In this document: piece by piece, positions 1 through 8,335 of the stretch
Numbering within the stretch: position 1 is the stretch's first letter
How the letters are laid out: every line of letters begins with the position of its first letter
Assembly (NCBI GenBank): GCA_012798135.1
Contig: JAAZNU010000219.1
Location: forward strand, 1-18,696
From: Veillonellaceae bacterium
GTDB lineage: Bacteria > Bacillota_C > Negativicutes > UBA1444
DNA length: 18,696 nucleotides
Direction: 5' to 3'
The notes under the pieces: generated by a model
Databases searched by the model: none
Told to the model about the DNA's origin: nothing
The model's input: only the letters and a program-made list of their open reading frames with translations
Translations under genes and position numbers: made by a program

Positions 1-72
1 AAAAGCGGTTATGGTAAGTCCTGTCTCTTTTTGTCTTTTGATCAGCTCCAGAATTTTTAATTCGTTTATCAT
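1..72 (-). CDS. 5' end of a leftward gene cut by the window edge
   Basis: An ATG on the minus strand at 70-72 opens a frame of 23 complete codons with no stop before the window edge. It begins MINELKILELIKRQKDRTY, a charged amphipathic stretch that could be the first helix of a helix-turn-helix protein, but this is too short to assign. It lies divergent to the glycosylase remnant, whose open frame begins about 25 bp away. The gene may simply be a chance open frame. Confidence 0.3.
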   Translation of the reverse strand, partial: MINELKILELIKRQKETGLTITAF

Positions 73-96
73 CTTTTATTGTTTGGTGAAAAATAG

Positions 97-588
97 TCAG
101 CTAAAACAAACAAGAAAAGATGTACTACGCCGGATGCTTACACTGAGACTGAACTGCAGCAATTTCTAAAACCTATTGGCTTGTATAGACAAAGAGGAAC
201 CAGGCTGTTTAATTTGGCACAAGAAATGAAAAAAAGAAATGGAATATTTCCAAAAAATCGACAAGAGATTGAAGAAATCCCGATTATGGGACAATACCTT
301 TCAAATGCTTTTGAATTATTTATACTCAAAAGGCCAGCCCCCTTATTAGATGTGAATATGGCTAGAGTGTTGGAAAGATATTTTGGCAAAAGAAAATTGT
401 CTGATATAAGATACGATCCATATTTACAAAGATTAGCGTACAAATTTGTAGAACATCCAAAAGCAAAAGAATTGAATTGGGCAATAATTGATTTTGCAGC
501 TATTATCTGCAAATCAAAACCGAAGTGTGACAAATGCCAATTTACACCGACTTGTCAATACTATAGAGTTTATTCGACCGAAAAATAG
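97..588 (+). pseudogene. 5'-truncated HhH-GPD mismatch DNA glycosylase (MIG/MutY type)
   Basis: The frame is open from 97 but has no ATG before the conserved region; the only candidate start is TTG at 181. The protein shows the second half of a helix-hairpin-helix glycosylase: LKPIGLYRQRG, a hairpin region IPIMGQY (the usual form is LPGVGxY), the catalytic-Asp region LLDVNMARVLERYFG, and a C-terminal four-Cys iron-sulfur motif, C-x5-C-x2-C-x5-C, close to the canonical x6-x2-x5. The Tyr after the hairpin together with the Asp is the MIG/MutY pattern. The N-terminal residues look like the usual RTTPDA stretch joined directly to TETELQQ, as if about 20 residues were deleted. It converges on the helicase gene and overlaps its 3' end by 19 bp. 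The partner methyltransferase suggests an original role in repairing deaminated 5-methylcytosine (T:G mismatches). Missing N-terminus, internal gap and altered hairpin make activity unlikely. Confidence 0.7.
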
Positions 589-2261
589 ACTTCATCTTCT
601 TCCTCAGAATCTTCTGAAATATCTCTAGTAACTAAATCAAGGAAATCTGCAATTTGCTCAGAGGTAAATGAAATTGCAAAAGCATCGTTTAGATACAAAT
701 CTTCAATCTCATTTATTCTTACTTCATTATACTCATCTTGAAAGGATTGAAGCCGTTTAATCCTCCTAATATCAGCAATGAAGTCTTCAACTATTAGGGT
801 TTTACCTTCTTTATATCGGAGCCCCCTTCCTAGTTGCTGTAGGAAATATACTCGACTATGTGTGACCCTTAGAAATACAATGAAATCGACATCAGGAATG
901 TCTACTCCTTCATTTAACATGTCATAACATGTCAAAAGTCGACACTTTCCAGTTCTAAACTCTCTTAGCCGTCTTGCCCTTTCTCTTGAATCTTTAACCC
1001 TTGTTGTTAGTGACCAGATTGGTATTTGGAAATTTACCTTTATTAATTTTTCAATTCGCTCAGCATGTTCACTACTATTACAGAAAATAATCCCTCTCTC
1101 AAGATTACGAGAATTCCATGTGTTGAATATTTTTTCACAAATTTTATCATCAAGCTCTGGGAGAAATACTTTCTTATTTAACTGCTTGATTGTGTGCCCC
1201 TTTTTGCTGTTTAAGGTTATCCAATCTTGATCAATATTATCATTATGTAAATGGTACTCGACTTTAGCTAAGAATCCTTTCTGAAGCGCCTTATAAACAG
1301 AATAATATACAAGAGGATTACCAAAAAACTTCTTTACATCTCTTTCATCCTTCCTAAAAGGAGTTGCTGTCAATCCTAACAGGTATTTTGGGTTTATTTC
1401 TTTAATTACATTAGAATAAGTATCTGCAGGGGCATGATGGGCTTCATCAACAATAACTAAATCATAATAGAAAGCACCAGTGGTTTTATAAAAGTCCTGA
1501 AAACTTTGAAATGTTGAAAGAGTTACTCCTTCAAGAAAAGATGGTTTTTCAGAATCGTAAACTAAATGCGTTGATATCCATTTTGGAAGATTAGACCAAA
1601 TACCCCTGTCAAATTGCTCAATAAGAGATCTTGAATTAGCTAGGACCAAAATATTAAAATTGGGATTCATCTCATATAACCATCTTATAAATGCAGCTGC
1701 TACAAATGTTTTCCCTAACCCTGTAGCTAGACAAATTAATCCAGTTCGATCCCCTCTTAAATAAGATTTCTGCAACTCTAATAATGATTCTTCCTGGTAT
1801 TTTTTTAATGTCCTTTTTTCAGTAGGCCAAGTAGATAAATTTGTATAAGCATCATAAATGTTTTTCGATAAAAAGAGGTCTATATCATAACCAGCATGCT
1901 TAAGAATTTCAGCTTTGTGTAATTGTGCAGACGAAATTGTCCTGTTAGAAACTGCGATACCCTTGGTTATACCATAATACTCCATTGCCCTTTTAAGATC
2001 TCCAATTATATCAACAGAAATAGGCCGATTTCTTTCTGAAAATTTTGCTTGGTAGATGTACTCAAGTAATTTTCCATCTTCCCCTTTAAATGCGGCGATA
2101 ATATCAGCACCATGATCACCCGAACCGCCTACAAGTTCATTTAATTCCCAGCCAATATGTGAAAGTAGTCTGGCAATTCCACGTTCAAAAGCCTGCCATG
2201 GTCCTTTAGATAATCTTTCAGATGAAAGAAATCCCTTTGAATCATCTATTGATGTTATCAT
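570..2261 (-). CDS. Mrr-like nuclease fused to SF2 (DEAD/DEAH) helicase, restriction subunit
   Basis: A 563-residue predicted restriction subunit that would translocate on and cut DNA. Residues 1-140 resemble an Mrr-type PD-(D/E)xK nuclease: GADI with Asp53 and YIYQAK with Gln71 and Lys73, the Q-x-K form typical of Mrr-like enzymes. Residues about 150-500 are a superfamily 2 helicase: Walker A TGLGKT (180-185), DEAH (272-275), TAT motif III (298-300) and arginine-finger motif VI QQLGRGLR (475-482). The C-terminus ends in an acidic tail (SEDSEEEDEV). It is the last gene of the leftward operon and its first 20 bp overlap the end of the MORC-like ATPase gene, implying translational coupling. Family and domain calls are firm; cleavage target and dependence on methylation state are inferred. 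Confidence 0.88.
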   Translation of the reverse strand: MITSIDDSKGFLSSERLSKGPWQAFERGIARLLSHIGWELNELVGGSGDHGADIIAAFKGEDGKLLEYIYQAKFSERNRPISVDIIGDLKRAMEYYGITKGIAVSNRTISSAQLHKAEILKHAGYDIDLFLSKNIYDAYTNLSTWPTEKRTLKKYQEESLLELQKSYLRGDRTGLICLATGLGKTFVAAAFIRWLYEMNPNFNILVLANSRSLIEQFDRGIWSNLPKWISTHLVYDSEKPSFLEGVTLSTFQSFQDFYKTTGAFYYDLVIVDEAHHAPADTYSNVIKEINPKYLLGLTATPFRKDERDVKKFFGNPLVYYSVYKALQKGFLAKVEYHLHNDNIDQDWITLNSKKGHTIKQLNKKVFLPELDDKICEKIFNTWNSRNLERGIIFCNSSEHAERIEKLIKVNFQIPIWSLTTRVKDSRERARRLREFRTGKCRLLTCYDMLNEGVDIPDVDFIVFLRVTHSRVYFLQQLGRGLRYKEGKTLIVEDFIADIRRIKRLQSFQDEYNEVRINEIEDLYLNDAFAISFTSEQIADFLDLVTRDISEDSEEEDEVYFSVE

Positions 2262-4548
2262 AAAGTATTTCTATACTGTATCGGTTCCTTATGATCTGTT
2301 GCTTTAATTTTTTTACTGCGTCATCCCCTTCCTTAGAAAGTTCATTCATAAACCAGCGAACATCACTAAAGTAACCTGAGTACTTTTTTAATTGATGTTG
2401 TTTTGTTTCTTGATCCAACACTGAATAAGGCATCAGTAATATCTTATCATCATAAATAACTTCAGGATACTCCTCAACAAACTTGAATAGATAATTCAGA
2501 TCAATGTATTTCAGAAACTTAGTATTCAGAATAAATGTTTCAATGTTACCAATACTTTTCCCTTCTAAATCCAAATATTTTTTGTTCAGAGTTCTTATCT
2601 CAGTATCTGTTAAATTTGGTTTATGTTCAAGTTCAATCCCATCACCAGCTACAAGTTTATTGTGGATTTCACGCATAAGGTTACTGGCTTTTGTAACCAG
2701 GTTTGAAACGCTTAACATCGTCTCTGGAGCATATTTTGATTTTAATTCATAATAAATTCTTGTAAGTGTCCATTCTTTTTTATCGGTTATTAATTCATAA
2801 TATATTGAAGCCACTTCCATAAAAATCAAGTCATCATAACCATCTGCAAAATCACGAAACATTGGATGTTTATTATTTAAGTAAACATCAAATTTCATAA
2901 TGGAGCCTGTAGTATCAAAGATTATTGGAATACTTAAATCTGAATCAGGCACATAATCAATGAGAGTAAGATCTATAGGCTTTTGATTGATTAACCTCTC
3001 TATATCAAAATGTAATGCCTTATTTAGTTTTTTGTAACCAGGAAATCTCGGCGGTGTTGGTGCTGGTCTTCCTGATGATCCCGTCCCTGTTGTAGTTCCT
3101 CTTCCTGTTGGATTCTGGGGATTAAACTGGGTTGGTGGTTCTTTCAGTTCTGCTTTTTCAATCTCTTTTAACCACGTTTTCTCATCAACGTAAACAGGAT
3201 CACCTTCATAGAATTTTTCTCTCCAATTCTTTTGTCTTGTGGGATCAGATTTACCAGATCCATCATTTTTTGCAAACATAAGGGTTTTTAACCCTGGGGG
3301 ATCTATTCTCCTATAGCCTCTAAATAAATTACCAATGGGAGTTCTATTAAGACCACTATATCCATATATTTCTCCTAATTCTGTCTGTAAAGGCATCTCT
3401 CCCCTTAAATACCTAACTGCTACTTTCCAATTTTCATCTTCTGAATTAAAGTCATCTTTAGTGTACTTTGGAAGAATAAAATTTGCTTCGATTTGTCCAA
3501 CAATTCTACCATTGTAGAGTTCATTATCTCTTGGATATTCTGGATGAAACCTTGGATCATCCTTAGCTCTTTCATCATCCCAAAAAAACAGAGACTTATC
3601 CAGCTTTCGAAGAATCCTACCATTACGGCTTATATCTATTCCATAATGATCAGGATCAGGGTATCTCTGGATGCCAAGCCAACCAACTAATTGTACTTCT
3701 TTTGTTACGATTTTATCTGTTGAATGACACGAAGGACATTCAACTTTTAAAGAGGTTTGGGCTGCTTCTCCAAGCCAAGTTCTACAATTTTCACAGTACC
3801 TCTCTTTACGTAGTAATTTATCAATCTCAGTATATGCTAGAATATCATCGTATTTAACCTTAACCATTACATTTTCACTCCACACACAGAATTTAAATGG
3901 TTGAATTTCATATTGGTTAATCTTAATGGATATTCCATGATCCTTAAAAATTCTTTCAGTATATGCCCTCCTTAAATTATTCCTAATATCTCCTATCCTT
4001 AGTAATGACTCTGCCTCTGGTTTAAAATCATATATTTTTATCTCTGTTCCTGATTGCTTGTCATATCTTTTGGGCCGCTGGAGTTTTCTTCTCATAAATG
4101 ACTTGCTAGTAGCCATATCTTTAAGATCAATTAAGACACCTGTCTCATGTTCCATTTCTTTAGTTGAAGACCATACTTCCACTTTGTTGGCTAAGCATGC
4201 TGTTGCTACGTTAAATCCCATTCCGAATAATCCAATACTATCTCTCGTGTTTTTACCAGAATAACCAGCTTTGACAGCATTTTGAAGTTTCTCTTCTTCC
4301 ATCCCATCAGCAAAATCTTCAATAACAACGGGATCCCCAGCTTTTATCTTGCCAGAAGTGGGAATCGTAACAATAATCTTCTTGTTTTCTGGTAAGATAT
4401 TCCTAGAACTAAGAATAGCATCAATTGAATTATCAACTAACTCGGCAATGCATTGCCAACCCTTAAATTTAAGATCCCCTAAAATTTGTAATAATTGTGG
4501 GGTTGGAGTAAGATCAAAAAAATCCATAGATTCATCTTGAGTACCCAT
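2242..4548 (-). CDS. MORC/paraMORC-like GHKL ATPase with zinc ribbon
   Basis: A 768-residue GHKL-fold ATPase. The N-box ELVDNSIDA (36-44), G1 box DFADGM (78-83) and glycine-rich lid GLFGMGFN (106-113) are all intact, so ATP binding and ATP-driven dimer clamping are expected. An S5-like second domain follows (GIDISRNGR near 303-311), interrupted by a four-Cys zinc ribbon (C252, C255, C271, C274). A Pro/Thr/Gly-rich linker at about 473-503 separates this from a C-terminal domain I do not recognise. Hsp90, MutL and topoisomerase II share the fold, but the neighbourhood (methyltransferase, nuclease-helicase) fits the prokaryotic MORC/paraMORC ATPases predicted to act in restriction. It starts 12 bp after the small DNA-binding gene. 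An internal Met at residue 8 is an alternative start. Likely role: loop or clamp DNA for the helicase-nuclease (inference). Confidence 0.85.
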   Translation of the reverse strand: MGTQDESMDFFDLTPTPQLLQILGDLKFKGWQCIAELVDNSIDAILSSRNILPENKKIIVTIPTSGKIKAGDPVVIEDFADGMEEEKLQNAVKAGYSGKNTRDSIGLFGMGFNVATACLANKVEVWSSTKEMEHETGVLIDLKDMATSKSFMRRKLQRPKRYDKQSGTEIKIYDFKPEAESLLRIGDIRNNLRRAYTERIFKDHGISIKINQYEIQPFKFCVWSENVMVKVKYDDILAYTEIDKLLRKERYCENCRTWLGEAAQTSLKVECPSCHSTDKIVTKEVQLVGWLGIQRYPDPDHYGIDISRNGRILRKLDKSLFFWDDERAKDDPRFHPEYPRDNELYNGRIVGQIEANFILPKYTKDDFNSEDENWKVAVRYLRGEMPLQTELGEIYGYSGLNRTPIGNLFRGYRRIDPPGLKTLMFAKNDGSGKSDPTRQKNWREKFYEGDPVYVDEKTWLKEIEKAELKEPPTQFNPQNPTGRGTTTGTGSSGRPAPTPPRFPGYKKLNKALHFDIERLINQKPIDLTLIDYVPDSDLSIPIIFDTTGSIMKFDVYLNNKHPMFRDFADGYDDLIFMEVASIYYELITDKKEWTLTRIYYELKSKYAPETMLSVSNLVTKASNLMREIHNKLVAGDGIELEHKPNLTDTEIRTLNKKYLDLEGKSIGNIETFILNTKFLKYIDLNYLFKFVEEYPEVIYDDKILLMPYSVLDQETKQHQLKKYSGYFSDVRWFMNELSKEGDDAVKKLKQQIIRNRYSIEILYDNINR

Positions 4549-4560
4549 ATTTATAGAATT

Positions 4561-4860
4561 TTAAATCATTGTCTTGTTTATATATTCTTTCCACAGTTCA
4601 CGGCATAATTTATTCATATTTTTATATCCATAAAATCCCATTCTATCAAGACTTCTAAACATTAATAATTGAGCTTCAACGCTACGAGTAGTCCTATTAA
4701 GTCTAACTGCTAATTTTTGTATTATTTCGTTCGATTCATGGATTTTCAACTCGGGATCAGAGATGTAAAGGTCTAATACATCACCCAGCTCCTCTCTTGA
4801 CCATTTTTGGCCAGATTTGGTGTTCTTTTCTCCTCCTTTTACTCTTGGTTTCCGTGTCAT
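4561..4860 (-). CDS. Small SANT/Myb-like DNA-binding protein of the restriction operon
   Basis: 99 residues. After a basic N-terminal tail (MTRKPRVKGG) comes WSREELGDVLDLYI, then KIHESNEIIQKLAVRLNRTT and EAQLLMFRSLDRMG. This pattern of a Trp-led helix, a central H-x-x-N-x-x-I segment, a helix ending in LNRT, and a final recognition-like helix matches the N-terminal domain found in many bacterial HNH endonucleases (consensus WTREELxxALxLY...LGRTPSSVAMKLxNFxSLD), here without any nuclease domain. It overlaps the methyltransferase stop by ATGA and sits 12 bp before the ATPase gene. It could be a DNA-recognition subunit or a controller protein. The family resemblance is by eye; the function is inferred. 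Confidence 0.7.
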   Translation of the reverse strand: MTRKPRVKGGEKNTKSGQKWSREELGDVLDLYISDPELKIHESNEIIQKLAVRLNRTTRSVEAQLLMFRSLDRMGFYGYKNMNKLCRELWKEYINKTMI

Positions 4861-6491
4861 TTAGTTGTATTCTTTAATATCCTTTTAATAGTTTTCCCAA
4901 GTTCATAAGCAAGTAAGGGAGGCACAGCATTCCCAACTTGTGTATATTGAGGCACTTCAAAATTTCTTTGGTTACCTCCAGTTGTTATTTTTGACCTGAA
5001 AACAAACCAATCTGGGAAAGACTGAATCCTTGCCATTTCTCTAACGGTTAATGTTCTCAATTGATCAGGGGAATAATGGCATAAATCATCTGGAATGGTC
5101 ATTTGGGCTGGTGCGGGCTCATCAAATCTTAAAGCACGCTGGCTATGTTTACGAGATCCAATATGTCTTAAATACTCCTTAAAAGAGGAAATATTTTCTG
5201 GCGGTCTTAACACCTCTGAACCTTCTGGAGATAAAAAAAGAAATTTTTCCTCTTTTAGTAAATCAAAGACTTCTCGAATGGTATCCTGTTCCCCATTAGT
5301 TCCAGAGATAATTTTCATTACCTCGGCTCTTAATCCATTTGATTTACTTAAAATTTGGTATAACCTAAATCGGGCCTTTACTTTAAAATTATGTTTTCTA
5401 TATTCGTGATTAAGTAACTTATTTTCAGAACAAAATGGCTTCTTTCTGAAAAGATGTGTTAGATTAATTGCATAATCATTCCTGATTGTGTTAAGGAAAT
5501 ATTCTTTTTCAACTGAAGCAATATCTCCAATTGCATCTGAAACAAAAATGAAATCATTTCTTATTTTAGGTAATTGAGGCAGGAGTTCTCCATTAAACAG
5601 AACTCTTGATTTTTCAATACTATAAAGAGGGAGATCCGTTAGTCTGATTTTGTTAAGATCACTTCTGTTTTCATGAACTTTATTATAAAATGATGATGAA
5701 TTAATTATTATCTGTTTGACTTTATCCGATTGGTATTTCGATCGTTTCAACTGCTTAAAGATGTCATCTCTAAAAGCCATAAGAATAAATCGAGGCCTGT
5801 TCTGGGGAACACCAAAGTACTTTGAATTTACTAACATGCAAATCGGATAAAAGCCCTCCATAGAGAAGGCTTTGGCCGTCTCCAACCAAGCGTAGTGTTT
5901 AACATTGTCCTCAGTAGTAAAAGGTGATGTAATCCCTTTTACATTTTCTAATAAAATAACTTTAGGTTGTATAGAACCAGCAAATTTTGCAAATGATAAT
6001 GGTAATATATTTTTATGATCATCTTTTATTCTTTTTCCTGCCATACTGAATCCCTGGCAAGGTGGGCCGCCTGATAATAGATCAATATTTTGTTGCTTAA
6101 GTTTCCTTAAAATCTTAGGATTGGATTCGACATAATTCAATAAACTATCAATATCTCCAATAATTAGCTTCCCAGAGAAATTAGTGTTTTCGTTAAGGTC
6201 AGAATAATGTCCATTATTAAAATCACCAGGATTTTCTCTTAACCGTCCACGTAAATCTCTATCCGAATATTGAGATTTAATCCATAATACCTTTCCTGAT
6301 TTTGAATTTCTATCTGCAAGTAGTTGAAGGTTCTCCCCAATTAAATTGAAAGCGAAAGTTTCTCCTGCCATTGGAGATAGTTCATTGGCCATAAATAATT
6401 CAAATCCCGCTGCCTCCAAACCAAGAGACATTCCTCCACACCCAGAAAAAAGTTCAATGAATTTATGCTTACGCTCCATTAAGTCATTCAT
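4857..6491 (-). CDS. DNA (cytosine-5)-methyltransferase (Dcm family)
   Basis: 544 residues; transfers methyl from S-adenosylmethionine to C5 of cytosine in a specific DNA site. Motif I is FIELFSGCGGMSLGLEAAGF (11-30), motif IV GGPPCQGFS with catalytic Cys145, motif VI LENVKGI (181-187), motif VIII PQNRPRF (229-235), a TVREMARIQSFPDW segment near the C-terminus, and motif X QVGNAVPP (518-525). The gap between motifs I and IV is about 125 residues, roughly 60 more than usual, and the region between VIII and the ARIQSFPD segment is very long (about 250 residues) and must hold the target-recognition domain. It is the first gene of the leftward operon. Met5 (MERKHKFIEL) is a plausible alternative start. 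It probably protects host DNA from the co-encoded nuclease; its target sequence cannot be read from this window. Confidence 0.95.
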   Translation of the reverse strand: MNDLMERKHKFIELFSGCGGMSLGLEAAGFELFMANELSPMAGETFAFNLIGENLQLLADRNSKSGKVLWIKSQYSDRDLRGRLRENPGDFNNGHYSDLNENTNFSGKLIIGDIDSLLNYVESNPKILRKLKQQNIDLLSGGPPCQGFSMAGKRIKDDHKNILPLSFAKFAGSIQPKVILLENVKGITSPFTTEDNVKHYAWLETAKAFSMEGFYPICMLVNSKYFGVPQNRPRFILMAFRDDIFKQLKRSKYQSDKVKQIIINSSSFYNKVHENRSDLNKIRLTDLPLYSIEKSRVLFNGELLPQLPKIRNDFIFVSDAIGDIASVEKEYFLNTIRNDYAINLTHLFRKKPFCSENKLLNHEYRKHNFKVKARFRLYQILSKSNGLRAEVMKIISGTNGEQDTIREVFDLLKEEKFLFLSPEGSEVLRPPENISSFKEYLRHIGSRKHSQRALRFDEPAPAQMTIPDDLCHYSPDQLRTLTVREMARIQSFPDWFVFRSKITTGGNQRNFEVPQYTQVGNAVPPLLAYELGKTIKRILKNTTK

Positions 6492-6678
6492 TAAAATAAC
6501 GCCAAATATCTTATTTTATATCTGATATTCAAATACTTATCCTTGCTTGTGGCAAGTTTTTGAGATAAATAATCATAAAAATAGCAAATTAAAATTTGTT
6601 AACCCAGACCAAACTCAATTGCTTTGTCCATAAGGCAAGTCTTATTTCTCGCCATTAAGAATAAATCGGGTTGTTACA

Positions 6679-6801
6679 ATGATAAAAATTTGGAGTACAA
6701 AAGAAGGTAAGGCGGAACTCTTTGAAAATGTTTCGCTGCATTCCTCGTGCCAAAAGGAAAAGAAGTTCGGCCTTGTGATGGGTTCACAACCAATATTTTA
6801 A
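6679..6801 (+). CDS. Possible 40-residue protein
   Basis: An ATG-started frame of 40 codons (MIKIWSTKEGKAELFENV...GLVMGSQPIF, TAA stop) whose stop sits directly before the 11-bp inverted repeat at 6802-6867. The composition is protein-like (charged, with a hydrophobic tail), but there is no recognisable family, no clear promoter, and the length is within chance. It could also be a fragment of a decayed gene. Confidence 0.3.
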   Translation: MIKIWSTKEGKAELFENVSLHSSCQKEKKFGLVMGSQPIF

Positions 6802-6867
6802 AAAGGCGACACCTAAGCAATGTCTGATTAACTATCGGATTCCGTTAAATATCTTTGTGTCGCCTTT
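6802..6867. repeat. 11-bp perfect inverted repeat with 44-nt structured spacer
   Basis: AAAGGCGACAC at 6802-6812 is matched by GTGTCGCCTTT at 6857-6867. Within the spacer is a second pairing, TTAAC (6828-6832) with GTTAA (6844-6848), and a tight CGGA-T-TCCG palindrome (6836-6844), so the whole can fold as a long two-level stem. GC content of the arms exceeds the surroundings. There is no good T-tract, so it is not a typical terminator. It may be a small structured RNA, a recombination or transposition end, or a protein-binding site. Confidence 0.6.
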
Positions 6868-7026
6868 CAAAAGATATTCCAATGAACTATTTGAGAACAT
6901 CTCACTGTTCTGGGCTTAAAACCAATAGGTTTCATGGAAGCACAAGCGAAACTGCGAGAATTCATGTTAATTTTAAGAGCTGTCGGTTATAAAAGCAAGA
7001 AAACAAACCAATTTTTACTTATTAAT

Positions 7027-8187
7027 ATGAAAAAATTAAAGGTAACTCGTCAGGAAATCTATGATATGGTTTGGAATGAACCATTATCCTCAATAACAAA
7101 GAGATATACAACTACGTATCCAGAACTTAGAAAGGTTTTAACTGAATTAGATATTCCAATTCCCGAAAACGGGCATTGGTCAAAGTTAAAATTCGGGAAA
7201 CAAGTTGAAATCAAACCATTACCTGAAGATTATACAGGTAAGAATGAGGTGGAACTAATTGAAAAAGAAATAATTGATATAGTTGCCTCCAAGGAGGATA
7301 AAGTCCTTATTAATGTAGTTGAAGAAGACAGGAATAACATTTTCAAGGTTCCAAAGAAACTTACCCATCCTGATATACTCATAGAAAGTACAAAGGAATA
7401 TTTTGATGCAGGTGAAAGATTCTTTTATCGCAGTGGATATAGAATCCCTGAACGAAATGATGTCCTCGATATAGATACTACAAAGAATACCTTTCAACGG
7501 GCTTTAAGAATAATGGACACCATTATTAAAATACTGAGGAATAGGGGTCATGACGTTGAAATTAAACGTGGGAAAACACTTGCTGTAATATATGGGCAGG
7601 AAATTGAAATCAGACTGCGGGAGAAACACAGGGTTGTTGATGAACCAAGAAATACCTACAGATCAAGAAACTTGGAACCCACAGGGGTCCTTAGTTTCAT
7701 GATAGAACCAAGACACTATCACGAAAAAGTTATTAATGAAGGTCAGGATTTGTTGGAAACAAAATTGAAATCCATCGTTCAAAAATTGGAGGCTTTAGGA
7801 TCTTTAAAGCGTGAGGAACATATTAAAAATGAGGAATGGCACAGGCAGTATGAGGAACAACAACGAATAGAAAAGGAATGGAAAGAAAAGAAGAAGAAAG
7901 AAAGGAAAGAGTTCAAAGCAATTTTTGGGCAGGCTTATCGATTGTATCAGTCGAATTTCATGAGGACTTACATCTCACGAATGGAGGAAACATTGAAACA
8001 AAGAAATCAATTAACTGAGGACCTTAAAAATTGGTTGACCTGGGCGAAAGCAAAAATAGACTGGTATGATCCACTTATAAACAGGGATGACGATATCCTT
8101 GATGATGATGATAAGGACAAAATATTCAAGGATTTAATTGAAGAGCTGGGATATAGGAAAATATCTGACGGCGAAGGTCGGTGGTAA
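7027..8187 (+). CDS. HTH/coiled-coil protein of unknown function
   Basis: 386 residues from the ATG at 7027. The upstream frame stays open to 6934, but the family-like sequence begins exactly at MKKLKVTRQEIYDMVWNEPL. The N-terminal 65 residues (TRQEIYDMVWNEPLSSITKRY, then a helix, then DIPIPENGHWSKLKFGK) match a widespread uncharacterised family of the form TREELYELVWSEPM...YGVSDVALAKICxxxxIPxPPxGYWAKLxAGK, which looks like a helix-turn-helix. Residues about 265-305 are a highly charged coiled coil rich in Glu and Lys (EEWHRQYEEQQRIEKEWKEK). The C-terminal part ends in a DDDILDDDDKD acidic patch. It stands alone between the restriction operon and the recombinase region. I know no assigned function. 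The stop codon lies inside a small imperfect hairpin (8177-8198). Confidence 0.8.
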   Translation: MKKLKVTRQEIYDMVWNEPLSSITKRYTTTYPELRKVLTELDIPIPENGHWSKLKFGKQVEIKPLPEDYTGKNEVELIEKEIIDIVASKEDKVLINVVEEDRNNIFKVPKKLTHPDILIESTKEYFDAGERFFYRSGYRIPERNDVLDIDTTKNTFQRALRIMDTIIKILRNRGHDVEIKRGKTLAVIYGQEIEIRLREKHRVVDEPRNTYRSRNLEPTGVLSFMIEPRHYHEKVINEGQDLLETKLKSIVQKLEALGSLKREEHIKNEEWHRQYEEQQRIEKEWKEKKKKERKEFKAIFGQAYRLYQSNFMRTYISRMEETLKQRNQLTEDLKNWLTWAKAKIDWYDPLINRDDDILDDDDKDKIFKDLIEELGYRKISDGEGRW

Positions 8188-8335
8188 TTAACACCAGACT
8201 ATACTAGAAACCTGTTGAAACAAGTTTCCAAATTCCTGTAATTTTTGCCAAAAATTTTTCAATCGGTTTTGGGGTAGAATGCAATCATCAGATTTCCAGT
8301 GAATTTTTCCAAAAAAATTTTCTTAGATAATTGTA

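Larger units (their letters stand above)
6492..7026. other. Intergenic region between the restriction operon and the coiled-coil gene
   Basis: This 535-bp stretch separates divergent genes and should hold their promoters, but no clean TAnnTTTG box is visible on either strand. It contains a small inverted repeat (CTTGC 6542-6546 / GCAAG 6552-6556), a 40-codon frame (6679-6801), a long inverted repeat (6802-6867) and a 6-bp hairpin AGAACA/TGTTCT (6894-6911). The rightward frame stays open back to 6934, but coding-like, family-resembling sequence begins only at the ATG at 7027. Confidence 0.5.

Noticed and set aside
169..6932. AAACCTATTGG (169-179) and its inverted copy CCAATAGGTTT (6922-6932) bracket the restriction cassette.
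   Set aside because: The left copy encodes the conserved KPIG residues of the glycosylase, the match is only 11 bp, and no target duplication is visible. Chance is the simpler explanation.
6934..7026. Upstream extension of the coiled-coil gene to an ATG at 6934.
   Set aside because: The extra 31 residues do not resemble the family, whose conserved sequence begins right after the ATG at 7027.
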